Source: Methanobrevibacter sp.
Lineage (GTDB): Archaea > Methanobacteriota > Methanobacteria > Methanobacteriales > Methanobacteriaceae
DNA: 64,000 nucleotides
Assembly (NCBI GenBank): GCA_017652345.1
Contig: JAGCBE010000102.1
Span: 17,418 to 81,417, forward strand
Reading direction: 5' to 3'
The translations under genes and the position numbers were made by a program. This document shows, piece after piece, positions 42,169 to 49,800 of this stretch. Each line of letters starts with the position of its first letter. The stretch's first letter is position 1. The notes under the pieces were generated by a model. That model had not been told where the DNA came from. It saw nothing but the letters and a program-made list of their open reading frames with translations, and made no database searches.

Positions 42169-42176
42169 TATTTATA
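42169..42176 (-). promoter_or_regulatory. T4-type late promoter TATAAATA
   Basis: TATAAATA-AAACATT-ATG on the minus strand, a very short leader. It overlaps the 3' end of the upstream gene. Confidence 0.65.
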
Positions 42177-42564
42177 TATCTTCATCTTCATCATCCAGTT
42201 CGTCTAGATTTCGCAACAAAGTATCTGGATTTAATGAAATTATCATATTACCCATACCAAATGTTCTCAATATAGTATTCAAGAACAATTCTTCTTTACG
42301 AAGAATCCTATAAAATGAGTCAACATCTTCTTCATGCATTTTGACAAATTCTTTCAACATAGCTTTGTCAGTAAAATAGCATCTGAAATCTTCACCTTGT
42401 CCAACTTGTTCTTCAATTTCTGCTACTTTATCAGCATTTTGAATCATTTTATCAGCAATTTCATTCATAAGACTTTGTGAACCAAAAAGACCACAAGATG
42501 TAGAAACATCCTGTAGTCCATATTGGTCTTTAAGTCTATTTTTAATTTCTTGCAATGAAATCAT
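42172..42564 (-). CDS. Small helical acidic protein, unknown
   Basis: A 130-residue protein starting at ATG 42564, one base after the ClpP stop (TAA-A-ATG). It is helical (EIADKMIQNADKVAEIEEQV) and ends in an Asp/Glu string. The link to ClpP (coupled translation) suggests a functional partner, e.g. an adaptor or core protein, but this is inference. Confidence 0.5.
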   Translation of the reverse strand: MISLQEIKNRLKDQYGLQDVSTSCGLFGSQSLMNEIADKMIQNADKVAEIEEQVGQGEDFRCYFTDKAMLKEFVKMHEEDVDSFYRILRKEELFLNTILRTFGMGNMIISLNPDTLLRNLDELDDEDEDI

Positions 42565-42565
42565 T

Positions 42566-43318
42566 TTATGCCATAAAAACATCTATCTTGTCAATGATTC
42601 CAAATTTCTTGGCTTCACTGGCAGACATATAGTTATCATAACAAAGTTCTTTTTCAATATCTTTAACTGGTTTCTTCGTGATTTTGGCAAGATATTTTGC
42701 AGAAATATCAGTCCAATACTGAAGTTCCTTCGTGGTGTTAGCAATATCGTCTAACTTACCACCAGTCAATTCAATACCAGCTTGGTGAATCATTATACGA
42801 GATGAAGGGAAAGCATAACGGGAACCCTTAGAACCTGCAGCCAAAATCAATGCAGCCATAGAAGAACAGCTACCGGCACAAACAGTTCTAATTTCTACAC
42901 CGTGTTTCTTAATCTTTTCCATCATATCAATTAATGCCCAACCAGCATCACATTCACCACCAGGAGAAGCGACATACAAAGTAATTGGGTCCTTTGTACC
43001 ATCATCGTAGAAATTCAATCTACGCATTGCCTCAATAATAAGATTCCATTCAATGAAGCCAGCAATCCAGATTATCTTGTTAGCAACATAGTAGTTATTA
43101 CGAATGTTGTTAAAGAAATCAGGAATAATCATTGGATTAATCTGCTGTTGAGCCATTGCATTTGGTTCACCTTCTTGAAGTGCTTCCACTTGGTCAGGTG
43201 TTAGTTCTGGCTGTTCAATAGCATCTTTTTTCTTCATTGGTTTGATTGGTTCTTTCTTTTCAATTTTCTTCTTATTTGGATTCTTTTTCTTCTTGGTGTC
43301 TTTTAAAGAGATTGACAT
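42566..43318 (-). CDS. clpP: ClpP-like serine protease
   Basis: A 250-residue protein from ATG 43318 (SD GGAGAATCTT). A Lys-rich ~60-residue N-terminal extension (KKKKNPNKKKIEKKE) precedes the ClpP fold. The landmarks are ITLYVASPGGECDAGWALID, the nucleophile motif CAGSCSSMAALILAAGSKG (Ser), the histidine in SSRIMIHQAG, and the handle/C-terminal helix EKELCYDNYMSASEAKKFGI. Serine and histidine are intact. The extension is unusual for ClpP. No gp21-type prohead protease is in the head cluster, so this may be the head-maturation protease, as ClpP-fold enzymes are in some phages. Confidence 0.85.
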   Translation of the reverse strand: MSISLKDTKKKKNPNKKKIEKKEPIKPMKKKDAIEQPELTPDQVEALQEGEPNAMAQQQINPMIIPDFFNNIRNNYYVANKIIWIAGFIEWNLIIEAMRRLNFYDDGTKDPITLYVASPGGECDAGWALIDMMEKIKKHGVEIRTVCAGSCSSMAALILAAGSKGSRYAFPSSRIMIHQAGIELTGGKLDDIANTTKELQYWTDISAKYLAKITKKPVKDIEKELCYDNYMSASEAKKFGIIDKIDVFMA

Positions 43319-43577
43319 AAGATTCTCCATTTTTATTAAAATAAGCTGTTCTATCTAGACTGATACCATCAATCTCTTCATCCCAGAGTGATTCCTTCTT
43401 GCCACTAACAAATTGTATTCCATCCATATTAGCGGCTGCCTCAACGCCAGCATACATAAGGATTCTGTATTTCCTAATAGCATTGCGAAATTGAAATGAA
43501 CCAATATTGTTTTCATTCATTCCAAGGAATTTGTATTCAGATCCGATGGTTATCTTTGTATGTATGACCAATTTCAA
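43272..43577 (-). CDS. Small protein overlapping clpP start, unknown
   Basis: A 101-residue protein (TKITIGSEYKFLGMNENNIG; AGVEAAANMDGIQFVSGKKE). Its last ~15 codons overlap the clpP 5' end in another frame (translational coupling). Mixed strand/helix, no recognised family. Confidence 0.5.
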   Translation of the reverse strand: MKLVIHTKITIGSEYKFLGMNENNIGSFQFRNAIRKYRILMYAGVEAAANMDGIQFVSGKKESLWDEEIDGISLDRTAYFNKNGESYVNLFKRHQEEKESK

Positions 43578-43579
43578 AT

Positions 43580-43813
43580 TTAATCATTTTCTAGCAAACC
43601 CTCTTTTTTAAGAACAGAATTGAGTTTACTAAAAATCTTAAACTTCCATTGTTCAATAGAAAGTTTTTCGTTCTCAGTGTAATCGTTATAGTCTTTTACA
43701 TATAGTTTAGCGTAATCTTCAAAGTTCAAATCAACATCTTCTAGAACAGAACAAATGACTGTTCTAACAAGCTCATTAGTAGTTACGCTTTTATTGTTCA
43801 TTGGTAGATTCAT
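43580..43813 (-). CDS. Small helical protein, unknown
   Basis: A 77-residue protein (ELVRTVICSVLEDVDLNFED; LSIEQWKFKIFSKLNSVLKK). SD GGAGATAAAA lies inside the upstream gene, which it overlaps by 23 bp. Expressed in the early-promoted operon starting at 44356. No family recognised. Confidence 0.5.
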   Translation of the reverse strand: MNLPMNNKSVTTNELVRTVICSVLEDVDLNFEDYAKLYVKDYNDYTENEKLSIEQWKFKIFSKLNSVLKKEGLLEND

Positions 43814-44084
43814 TTTTATCTCCGTAGTTATCTACAAAGTTTTTAAAAGCTGAAATAAAACCGTCTCTATCTGCCACATCATCAGGTAGAATCATAATAC
43901 AACGCTCTACCCAATCAATCATAGTAGTAGATTTGACGGTTTTAGATTTATCAAATAAATCAGAAGATGCTTTGATAAATGACATGACCTCTTTTAACTT
44001 ATTGGGGTCATTCATTATCTTTAGCATCTCCTTCTTTTTATTAGGAAGAAGATTAGGCGTTATAATTTGCTTTTTCTTCTTCAT
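43791..44084 (-). CDS. Small helical protein, unknown
   Basis: A 97-residue Lys-rich helical protein (KKKQIITPNLLPNKKKEMLK; MIDWVERCIMILPDDVADRD). Second gene of the operon beginning with the SpoVG-like gene, 5 bp downstream of it. Ends acidic/polar (GDKNESTNEQ). Role unknown. Confidence 0.5.
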   Translation of the reverse strand: MKKKKQIITPNLLPNKKKEMLKIMNDPNKLKEVMSFIKASSDLFDKSKTVKSTTMIDWVERCIMILPDDVADRDGFISAFKNFVDNYGDKNESTNEQ

Positions 44085-44089
44085 TGATA

Positions 44090-44356
44090 TTACTTGGTTT
44101 CAGTATCGTAATCAGCCCAAAGTCTATCGTTAATGAACGCAGCAGTTTCCTTATTGACAGGGAAGAAATATGATTTCTTCTGCTTGTTGCTCATATTACG
44201 AGGATAAACAATATTGCGCTTACCATTCTTTTCAACGAGCTTGATACCAGTCAACTTGAAAGCGTCATTAAAGGTCATTTGTGCAATAGCAACACAACCA
44301 CCAATGCCATTTTCAATAGGTAGAATCTTTGTACTTGTAATAGTTAACTTATCCAT
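44090..44356 (-). CDS. SpoVG-like RNA/DNA-binding regulator
   Basis: An 88-residue protein resembling SpoVG. The N-terminal strand LTITSTKILPIENGIGGCVA is followed by IAQMTFNDAFKLTGIKLVEK (host pattern: V-x-V-T-F-D-D-x-F-V-V-x-x-I-R-V-I-E). Then come GKRNIVYPRNMSNKQKKSYF and FPVNKETAAFINDRLWADY (host: P-I-N-x-E-x-R). SpoVG binds nucleic acid and regulates development and virulence in bacteria. First gene after an early-type promoter (44412-44439), so it acts early. Confidence 0.7.
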   Translation of the reverse strand: MDKLTITSTKILPIENGIGGCVAIAQMTFNDAFKLTGIKLVEKNGKRNIVYPRNMSNKQKKSYFFPVNKETAAFINDRLWADYDTETK

Positions 44357-44411
44357 TTTTATATTTCCTTCTCAATATAGAGATTTTGATTATGTGTAAA
44401 ATTTTGTTTAC

Positions 44412-44439
44412 AATATAACAATCAAATTTTGATTGTCAA
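44412..44439 (-). promoter_or_regulatory. Early sigma70-type promoter
   Basis: TTGACA, 16-base spacer, TATATT on the minus strand, upstream of the SpoVG-like gene. An inverted repeat AATCAAA/TTTGATT fills the spacer and could be an operator. Confidence 0.75.
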
Positions 44440-44449
44440 TAGTAAATGG

Positions 44450-44866
44450 TTATTTTAATGTTTCAGCATATACTTTCAAGTCAGATATTGTCTTGTCATA
44501 AGCTTTTGGAAATAACAATCCACCAGCCGAAACAGTTGTGTAGATTTGATTAAATGCATTTCTAATCTCCACTACAGGTTCTGTATCAATGACCTTCAAC
44601 ATTCTTTCTTTAACGAATACTGGAACATCAATGTTTGCTGTACATTCATTATTTTCGTCAATGAAGTTGTTCTTAAAATCGGTTAGATACCAACAAAGTT
44701 TTAGTACATCTTTCTTTGGTGTATTTTTGTCTTCATATCGCATGGCATATTTCCAAGCATTGGACAAATCACCAATTAGATAGCGAGTAATTTCAATTGC
44801 TTCAAGACCACTTTCATGTGTACGATAATGATTTGGTGTATTTACTTCTTCTAATAATGTTTGCAT
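44450..44866 (-). CDS. DUF3310-type protein
   Basis: A 138-residue protein. Residues ~8-60 show the pattern of the phage DUF3310 family: NTPNHYRTHESGLEAIEITR, then LSNAWKYAMRYEDKN, then KDVLKLCWYL. The family is widespread in phages and sometimes labelled nucleotide kinase, but its activity is unproven. The C-terminal ~70 residues are extra. Its start overlaps the upstream stop (A-TAATG type), so it is coupled to the membrane-protein gene. Confidence 0.7.
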   Translation of the reverse strand: MQTLLEEVNTPNHYRTHESGLEAIEITRYLIGDLSNAWKYAMRYEDKNTPKKDVLKLCWYLTDFKNNFIDENNECTANIDVPVFVKERMLKVIDTEPVVEIRNAFNQIYTTVSAGGLLFPKAYDKTISDLKVYAETLK

Positions 44867-45183
44867 TATACTGCATCCTCTTGTTTATACACATTGATTA
44901 TACTTTCTTGTGTTTCTTTTTCTTTTTGTGCCGCGGCAATAATTTTTGCTGTTGATTCACGCTGATATTTTTCTTCAGCACGCTGAATCAATGCTTTATG
45001 GATTCGCCAAGGCAAGAATAAAGCTACAGCAAAACCAAACAAAACCAAACCATACTTTAAAGCAATAAGACTATAATGTATGGAATAGTTCTGAATGGTA
45101 TCACCAAACAAGCCAACACAAGCTAGAATGACAGTATAAAGAACAATTGATAATACGGTTATACCAAATATTTTCTTTGTCAT
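44866..45183 (-). CDS. Two-TM membrane protein
   Basis: A 105-residue protein with two hydrophobic segments (GITVLSIVLYTVILACVGLF ~7-26 and YGLVLFGFAVALFLPWRI ~44-61), followed by a charged helical tail (AEEKYQRESTAKIIAAAQKE). Could be a superinfection-exclusion or antiholin-type protein; nothing in the sequence decides. In the operon with the GroES-like genes. Confidence 0.6.
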   Translation of the reverse strand: MTKKIFGITVLSIVLYTVILACVGLFGDTIQNYSIHYSLIALKYGLVLFGFAVALFLPWRIHKALIQRAEEKYQRESTAKIIAAAQKEKETQESIINVYKQEDAV

Positions 45184-45197
45184 TATACTATCTCCTA

Positions 45198-45506
45198 TTA
45201 AGCTATTCTTTCATCATCATCAAGAATCAAAATGGCTTCTTCTGCATTTGGACAGGTGTAAAGTTTTTCACCATTGATTACTATTGGCTTTAAAACACCA
45301 ACATTAACCAATACTCGGTCACCAACTTTCAATCCCTTAGGAAGTGGAATTACTTTATCAATACGTTTGTCATAGTGTCCTTTACCCATTTGCACTATTT
45401 CAAACAATGAATAAGCAATCTGAACTATCTGTGGGATATATAGTCCACCTGCAGTGGTTTCGGTAAGATTTTTTAACAACATTTTATCATCAAGTAGCTT
45501 TGCCAT
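45198..45506 (-). CDS. GroES/gp31-like co-chaperonin (copy 2)
   Basis: A 102-residue protein with the Cpn10 course: strand DDKMLLKNLTETTAGGLYIP, a long loop region, then LPKGLKVGDRVLVNVG and a C-terminal strand ILILDDDERIA. The middle (IVQIAYSLFEIVQMGKGHYD) replaces the usual mobile loop. It follows the other copy by 9 bp. T4 gp31 replaces GroES to fold its capsid protein; two diverged copies may form a hetero-ring. Confidence 0.7.
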   Translation of the reverse strand: MAKLLDDKMLLKNLTETTAGGLYIPQIVQIAYSLFEIVQMGKGHYDKRIDKVIPLPKGLKVGDRVLVNVGVLKPIVINGEKLYTCPNAEEAILILDDDERIA

Positions 45507-45515
45507 ATCTACCTC

Positions 45516-45824
45516 TTATGCTGTTATCTTATCGTCTTCGTCTAATACCATTTGGATATCTTTTTCTGCGACAACACGATATGTGGTCTTTGTTATACCC
45601 TTGTAAATTGTGATTGATGGTGCAAGTGCAACATCAGCAATTACTCTATCACCAACTTTTACACATGGTTCAATAAGTTTACCGGTAAAGACATTCCATT
45701 CACCAGGACCAACAGCAGCTACTTTGAAAACATCGTAGCCCTGTTTCTTCAATGGTGCAATAATGCCACTATCGGACTTATATTCTTCTTGAACTAGAAA
45801 TATTTTATTACCTGTAGCTCGCAT
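45516..45824 (-). CDS. GroES/gp31-like co-chaperonin (copy 1)
   Basis: A 102-residue Cpn10-fold protein. ATGNKIFLVQEEYKSDSGII matches the N-terminal strand plus mobile loop (SDSGIIAP, cf. host TAGGIVLP). It is followed by VFKVAAVGPGEWN (host: V-V-A-V-G-x-G) and CVKVGDRVIADVALAPSI. The C-terminal MVLDEDDKITA matches its paralogue's DDDERIA end. Keeps the canonical GPG motif that copy 2 lacks. Likely recruits host GroEL for the phage capsid. Confidence 0.8.
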   Translation of the reverse strand: MRATGNKIFLVQEEYKSDSGIIAPLKKQGYDVFKVAAVGPGEWNVFTGKLIEPCVKVGDRVIADVALAPSITIYKGITKTTYRVVAEKDIQMVLDEDDKITA

Positions 45825-46015
45825 TATCTATCACCTCGTTCCCAAATAACCTTCCAGTTATTGTGGTCATCTTCTTCTTCAATTTTCAAAACGAACTTTG
45901 GATTCTTGTAAGATTCCATGAGTTCCTTTGTATAACATAGTGACTGAATTGGTTCACCATAAGGTGTACCAGTTACATCACATCTGTACTTTGTAATTCG
46001 CCAAATATTCTTCAT
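45824..46015 (-). CDS. Small protein, unknown
   Basis: A 63-residue protein from ATG 46015, one base after the upstream stop. Sequence MKNIWRITKYRCDVTGTPYG ... ends KVIWERGDR; small strand-rich domain. Its stop overlaps the GroES-like start. Unknown. Confidence 0.5.
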   Translation of the reverse strand: MKNIWRITKYRCDVTGTPYGEPIQSLCYTKELMESYKNPKFVLKIEEEDDHNNWKVIWERGDR

Positions 46016-46016
46016 A

Positions 46017-46301
46017 TTAAAGATAGAACTCCTTGATAGAACGAGCAACAGCGACAATAGCCTTGTCATTATCTGACATGACCTTCTTATTACGAATAAT
46101 TTGTTCAGCTGCCATTGTTACCTGTGCTTCCCAATCGGAAAGTTGAATCAAACGCTTCTGTGCAACCTGAACATTCACATGGGAACGAACTGGTTCGGTG
46201 GACTTAACCTGTCTACGGTTGCGAGATTGAACTGTATCAGTTGTAACAATATAAGTTGTTGCACTGTCATTTGGATTTAGAACATAACTATTCTTCAACA
46301 T
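46017..46301 (-). CDS. Small early protein, unknown
   Basis: A 94-residue protein. The N-terminus is polar and Ser/Thr/Val-rich (NPNDSATTYIVTTDTVQSRN). The C-terminus is helical (LSDWEAQVTMAAEQIIRNKK). First gene of the GroES-like operon, with leader containing AAGGAGTGAAACT and CAACAAACAACA as in other early leaders. Codon use is fairly GC-rich. Not recognised. Confidence 0.55.
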   Translation of the reverse strand: MLKNSYVLNPNDSATTYIVTTDTVQSRNRRQVKSTEPVRSHVNVQVAQKRLIQLSDWEAQVTMAAEQIIRNKKVMSDNDKAIVAVARSIKEFYL

Positions 46302-46358
46302 AGTTTCACTCCTTGTTAATTGTTTAATTTATGTTGTTTGTTGTGTTTCAACGATTAA

Positions 46359-46385
46359 AATATAGAAATAAAATATGTTTGTAAA
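46359..46385 (-). promoter_or_regulatory. Probable early promoter of GroES-like operon
   Basis: TTTACA, 15-base spacer, TATATT on the minus strand. The spacer is short, so the -35 assignment is weak. The leader resembles the other early leaders. Confidence 0.5.
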
Positions 46386-46450
46386 TTATTTTTAACTTTT
46401 TAGTTTTAACACAAACTTATTATTTTCTATTTGTGAACAATATAACAAAA

Positions 46451-46474
46451 AATGGTGCATTTAAAAGCACCATT
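46451..46474 (-). terminator. Rho-independent terminator
   Basis: AATGGTGC/GCACCATT stem with TTTTTTG on the minus strand, after the EAK/NGY gene at 46503. The rest of 46302-46450 holds only the early promoter and leader. Confidence 0.75.
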
Positions 46475-46502
46475 CGTTTTCTGTATTTGTTTAAACTTAT
46501 TA

Positions 46503-46811
46503 TTATGGGTAATATGGATTAAATTTTTCAAGACCAAGTACTTTAAGTATAGCGACACCAAAATCTTCTTCTTCAAGTGATTCTTGAGCCTCTTCAATTT
46601 TTCTTAACCATAGTGCACCTGCTTCAACATCGTCTTTATCTCCATAAGCTTCGCCTGATTTAATTTGTTCACGAACCTTATCTTTATATTTTTCCAATGC
46701 TTTCAATACACACATTCCTAATATAGTTTCGGGTGCGGATATAGCAGTAGTTTCATTTAAAAGCATATACTTATTTTCTTTCAAGATTTCTTTTGCTTCT
46801 TCTAATTTCAT
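46503..46811 (-). CDS. EAK/NGY-leader protein
   Basis: A 102-residue protein. The leader MKLEEAKEILKENKYMLLNE (NKY for NGY) is followed by a helical domain (TILGMCVLKALEKYKDKVRE) and ends GLEKFNPYYP. It stands alone between its own late promoter (46837) and terminator, far from the main leader cluster. This shows the leader is not merely a local duplication. Function unknown. Confidence 0.55.
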   Translation of the reverse strand: MKLEEAKEILKENKYMLLNETTAISAPETILGMCVLKALEKYKDKVREQIKSGEAYGDKDDVEAGALWLRKIEEAQESLEEEDFGVAILKVLGLEKFNPYYP

Positions 46812-46836
46812 ATAAATCCTCTAAATGGTTTTATAT

Positions 46837-46844
46837 TATTTATA
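46837..46844 (-). promoter_or_regulatory. T4-type late promoter TATAAATA
   Basis: TATAAATA on the minus strand, 25 bases before ATG 46811, right after the terminator at 46852. Confidence 0.75.
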
Positions 46845-46851
46845 AAAAAGA

Positions 46852-46869
46852 TGCCTAGACAACTAGGCA
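46852..46869 (-). terminator. Rho-independent terminator
   Basis: TGCCTAG/CTAGGCA stem then TTTTTT on the minus strand, ending the cadherin-like gene. Confidence 0.8.
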
Positions 46870-46895
46870 CCTCATTTAGAATCTTTAATTTAGAA

Positions 46896-49800
46896 TTATT
46901 TGTGTTTTGGTCTCTTATAACCAAAGGTCTTCATATTGTGTTCTTTCTTAACAGTTCTATCACCCTTGACCTGTTCCTTATAGTCACAACGGTGTTTTGC
47001 GACAGATTTGCTGAACAATCTAGTAATGTAGGCCTCGCTGCCAAGTGCTTTGTGATTCTTAGCCTTCACTTCGCCATCTTTATCAGCCAACCAATCTATA
47101 ACCATTTGTACAGTTCCGGCCTCAGTGACCACATCCTGGTCATTTAGAGTGTATTCAATGTTGAAATCATTTACATAGTTGGCTCTATTGGTATAGACCC
47201 ACAAATGTAAGTAATAGGTAACATCGTACAATGGAATGTTCAATCCGTGTTTCTTGAAGTCCTTCTTGAAATCGTCTGTACAATGTTCGTCTACATATTG
47301 TTCAACAGGAATACCCTTAGTACTTGCACCAACAATGTTGCCTTTATCGTCTACAGGAATCTTGCCATTTCTTACAATGTCATCCAATGTAGCCAAACCA
47401 CCAGTTGCAGATACAGAAGGTAATGCAATATCTACCAACAATCCAACACCAATTGTTTCAGGCAAACTATCACTACCAGGCTTTACAGTTTTAACCTTAT
47501 ATGGTTTGTCTGGGTTGTAATGGTGACCTTCAGAATAATATTCATCAACTTTATCCTTATCAACCATAGTTACAGGGTGGATAATGTGAATGTCAATATC
47601 TTTTGCTTCACTCATTAGAACGAATACGGTATCAGCACTTTCATTACCAGCCTTATCAACATATCTACGAATGATTAGGTTAGGTCCTTTTTCCAATCTT
47701 TGCAATGTCAAAGTATCTTGTACAATACCATTGACAGTCCACTTAACATTGATTGCATTGGTATTGAATTTCTGTTGTTTGGTTGGGTCAAGAATTTCAA
47801 CCTTAGGTGGAATATCATCGTACACAATTTCTACGCTAGCAGATGCTTTATTACCAAAATCATCTGTATAGTCATAGGTAACAGTATATCCAATATTTCC
47901 TTCCTTATTCTTCACGATTTGTTTCTTGTCATTTACATTGTAAGTTACCTTTGTACAAGAATCAATCATGTAAGAAATTTCATAATCACTAACCTTTTGA
48001 CCAGTCAAATTATCTGTTTGATATGTGACAACAACATCTTTACCATTTACCTTCTTGGTATATGTAACAATCTGTACAGTATCAATTGGCTTACCAGTCT
48101 TCAAATCAATCAATTGTTTAATGGTAATTTCAGTACCATTGTCCTTGATAACTTCGATCTTTTCGGCTTTATTATTGCCAATTGGAGTGATAGTTGCTTT
48201 GGTATCGTCAATTAAATAATTGTATTCTTTAAGTTTAATATCCTTAGTAGGAATGGTATCAAGTGTTACTTCAATTTCAAAATGTTTTTCTGTATGGTGA
48301 ACAGTGTCTTTAACAGTAACCATAATCTGGTTATCTTTCTTGTTTACATAGATTTTATCGTCTTTGACTTCTTCAATAGTGATATAGTCAATCAAAGCAT
48401 CAGTTGATTTTGCATTTGTCAAAGTAACAACTGGTGGAGCATCATTGAATAGAATTACCACACTATCACAAAGTGTTTTCTTTGTGTTACAAACCTTGAT
48501 AGTTGTATCTTTCTTAACCTTTACTTCAATGCTATCAATATCACATTTGATTCCTTCACAAATATTGTATTCAATCTTGTGGTCAGGATTATTTGTCTTA
48601 ATTGTATCAACTTTTGGCTTGTCATCAACTTCTGTAATTGTTGGTTTTTCAATTTCATCAATCACATTGATAATGACAGTTGCGGTATCGTAAAATTCAC
48701 CATCAGTAACAATGACTTGAATTGTATCTTTAGTCTTTGTTTCATAGTCAATTGGATTCTTAATTACCAGTTGTCCAGTAGAATCAATTGAATAGTTAGT
48801 TGTATCAGTTACAATCCAAGTTGGTGTCTTACCATCTTCATCAGTACCAGGAATCTTACAAACATTTCCTGTATAGTTTTCTTTAACACTACAAGTTGTG
48901 TCTTTCGTATGTACTGGTTCATTGACATCTGTTACATTGATTTTGTATGTTGCTGTATCACCAGCACCACTTGGGTCTGTTGCGATTACAGTAATGGTTA
49001 CAACAGGTGTCTTTTCATAATCCAATGGATTAGTTACAGTCAATACACCATTTGAATCTATTGTGAATCCTGGTTCCTTCACAGTATATTTGATTGGGTC
49101 ATCGTCTGGGTCAATTGCAGTAATTATACCGACAACACAATTCTTACAGTTTTCAGGAACAGTCAATGAATCATTTGGCTGTAGTTCCGGTGTTTCATTT
49201 ACATTAAGAACATTAATAATTACAATAGCAGAATCTTTATCACCACTTGGAGTAGTAACATCAACAATCAATGTATCAGTTTTCTTCTTTTCGTAATCCA
49301 AAGGTGTAACTATTCTGATATTGCCGAGACTATCAATATGGTAGTCATTACTATCACGAAGACTATATTTAACAGACTCTCTATCATCGTCTTTTCCCTC
49401 TACTTTACCAATTGGACCTGTATAATTTTCCAATACATCCAATGTTGTATCGTTTACATGTACAGGTTCATTTACATTATCAACCACCACATTGACTTTC
49501 AATGTGTCAGTCAAATTACCTTCGCTAGTTGCAACAACCTTGAATGTAAATCCGGTTTCTTGTTCATAGTCAAATTCTCTTGTAGAACTGATATTGCCAG
49601 CTGAATCAATAGTGAATGGTACATTACCAATAATCTTGTAAGTAATTGTATCACCATCTTCATCTGTTGCAGCAACATTTCCAATTATTCCTGGAACAGT
49701 ATTTTCAGGTACATGGAATGTTGTATCGTCTACAGCAAATTGGGGTCCTTCATTTGTATTACCAATCTTAATTGTTACAATTGCACTATCACACAATGTT

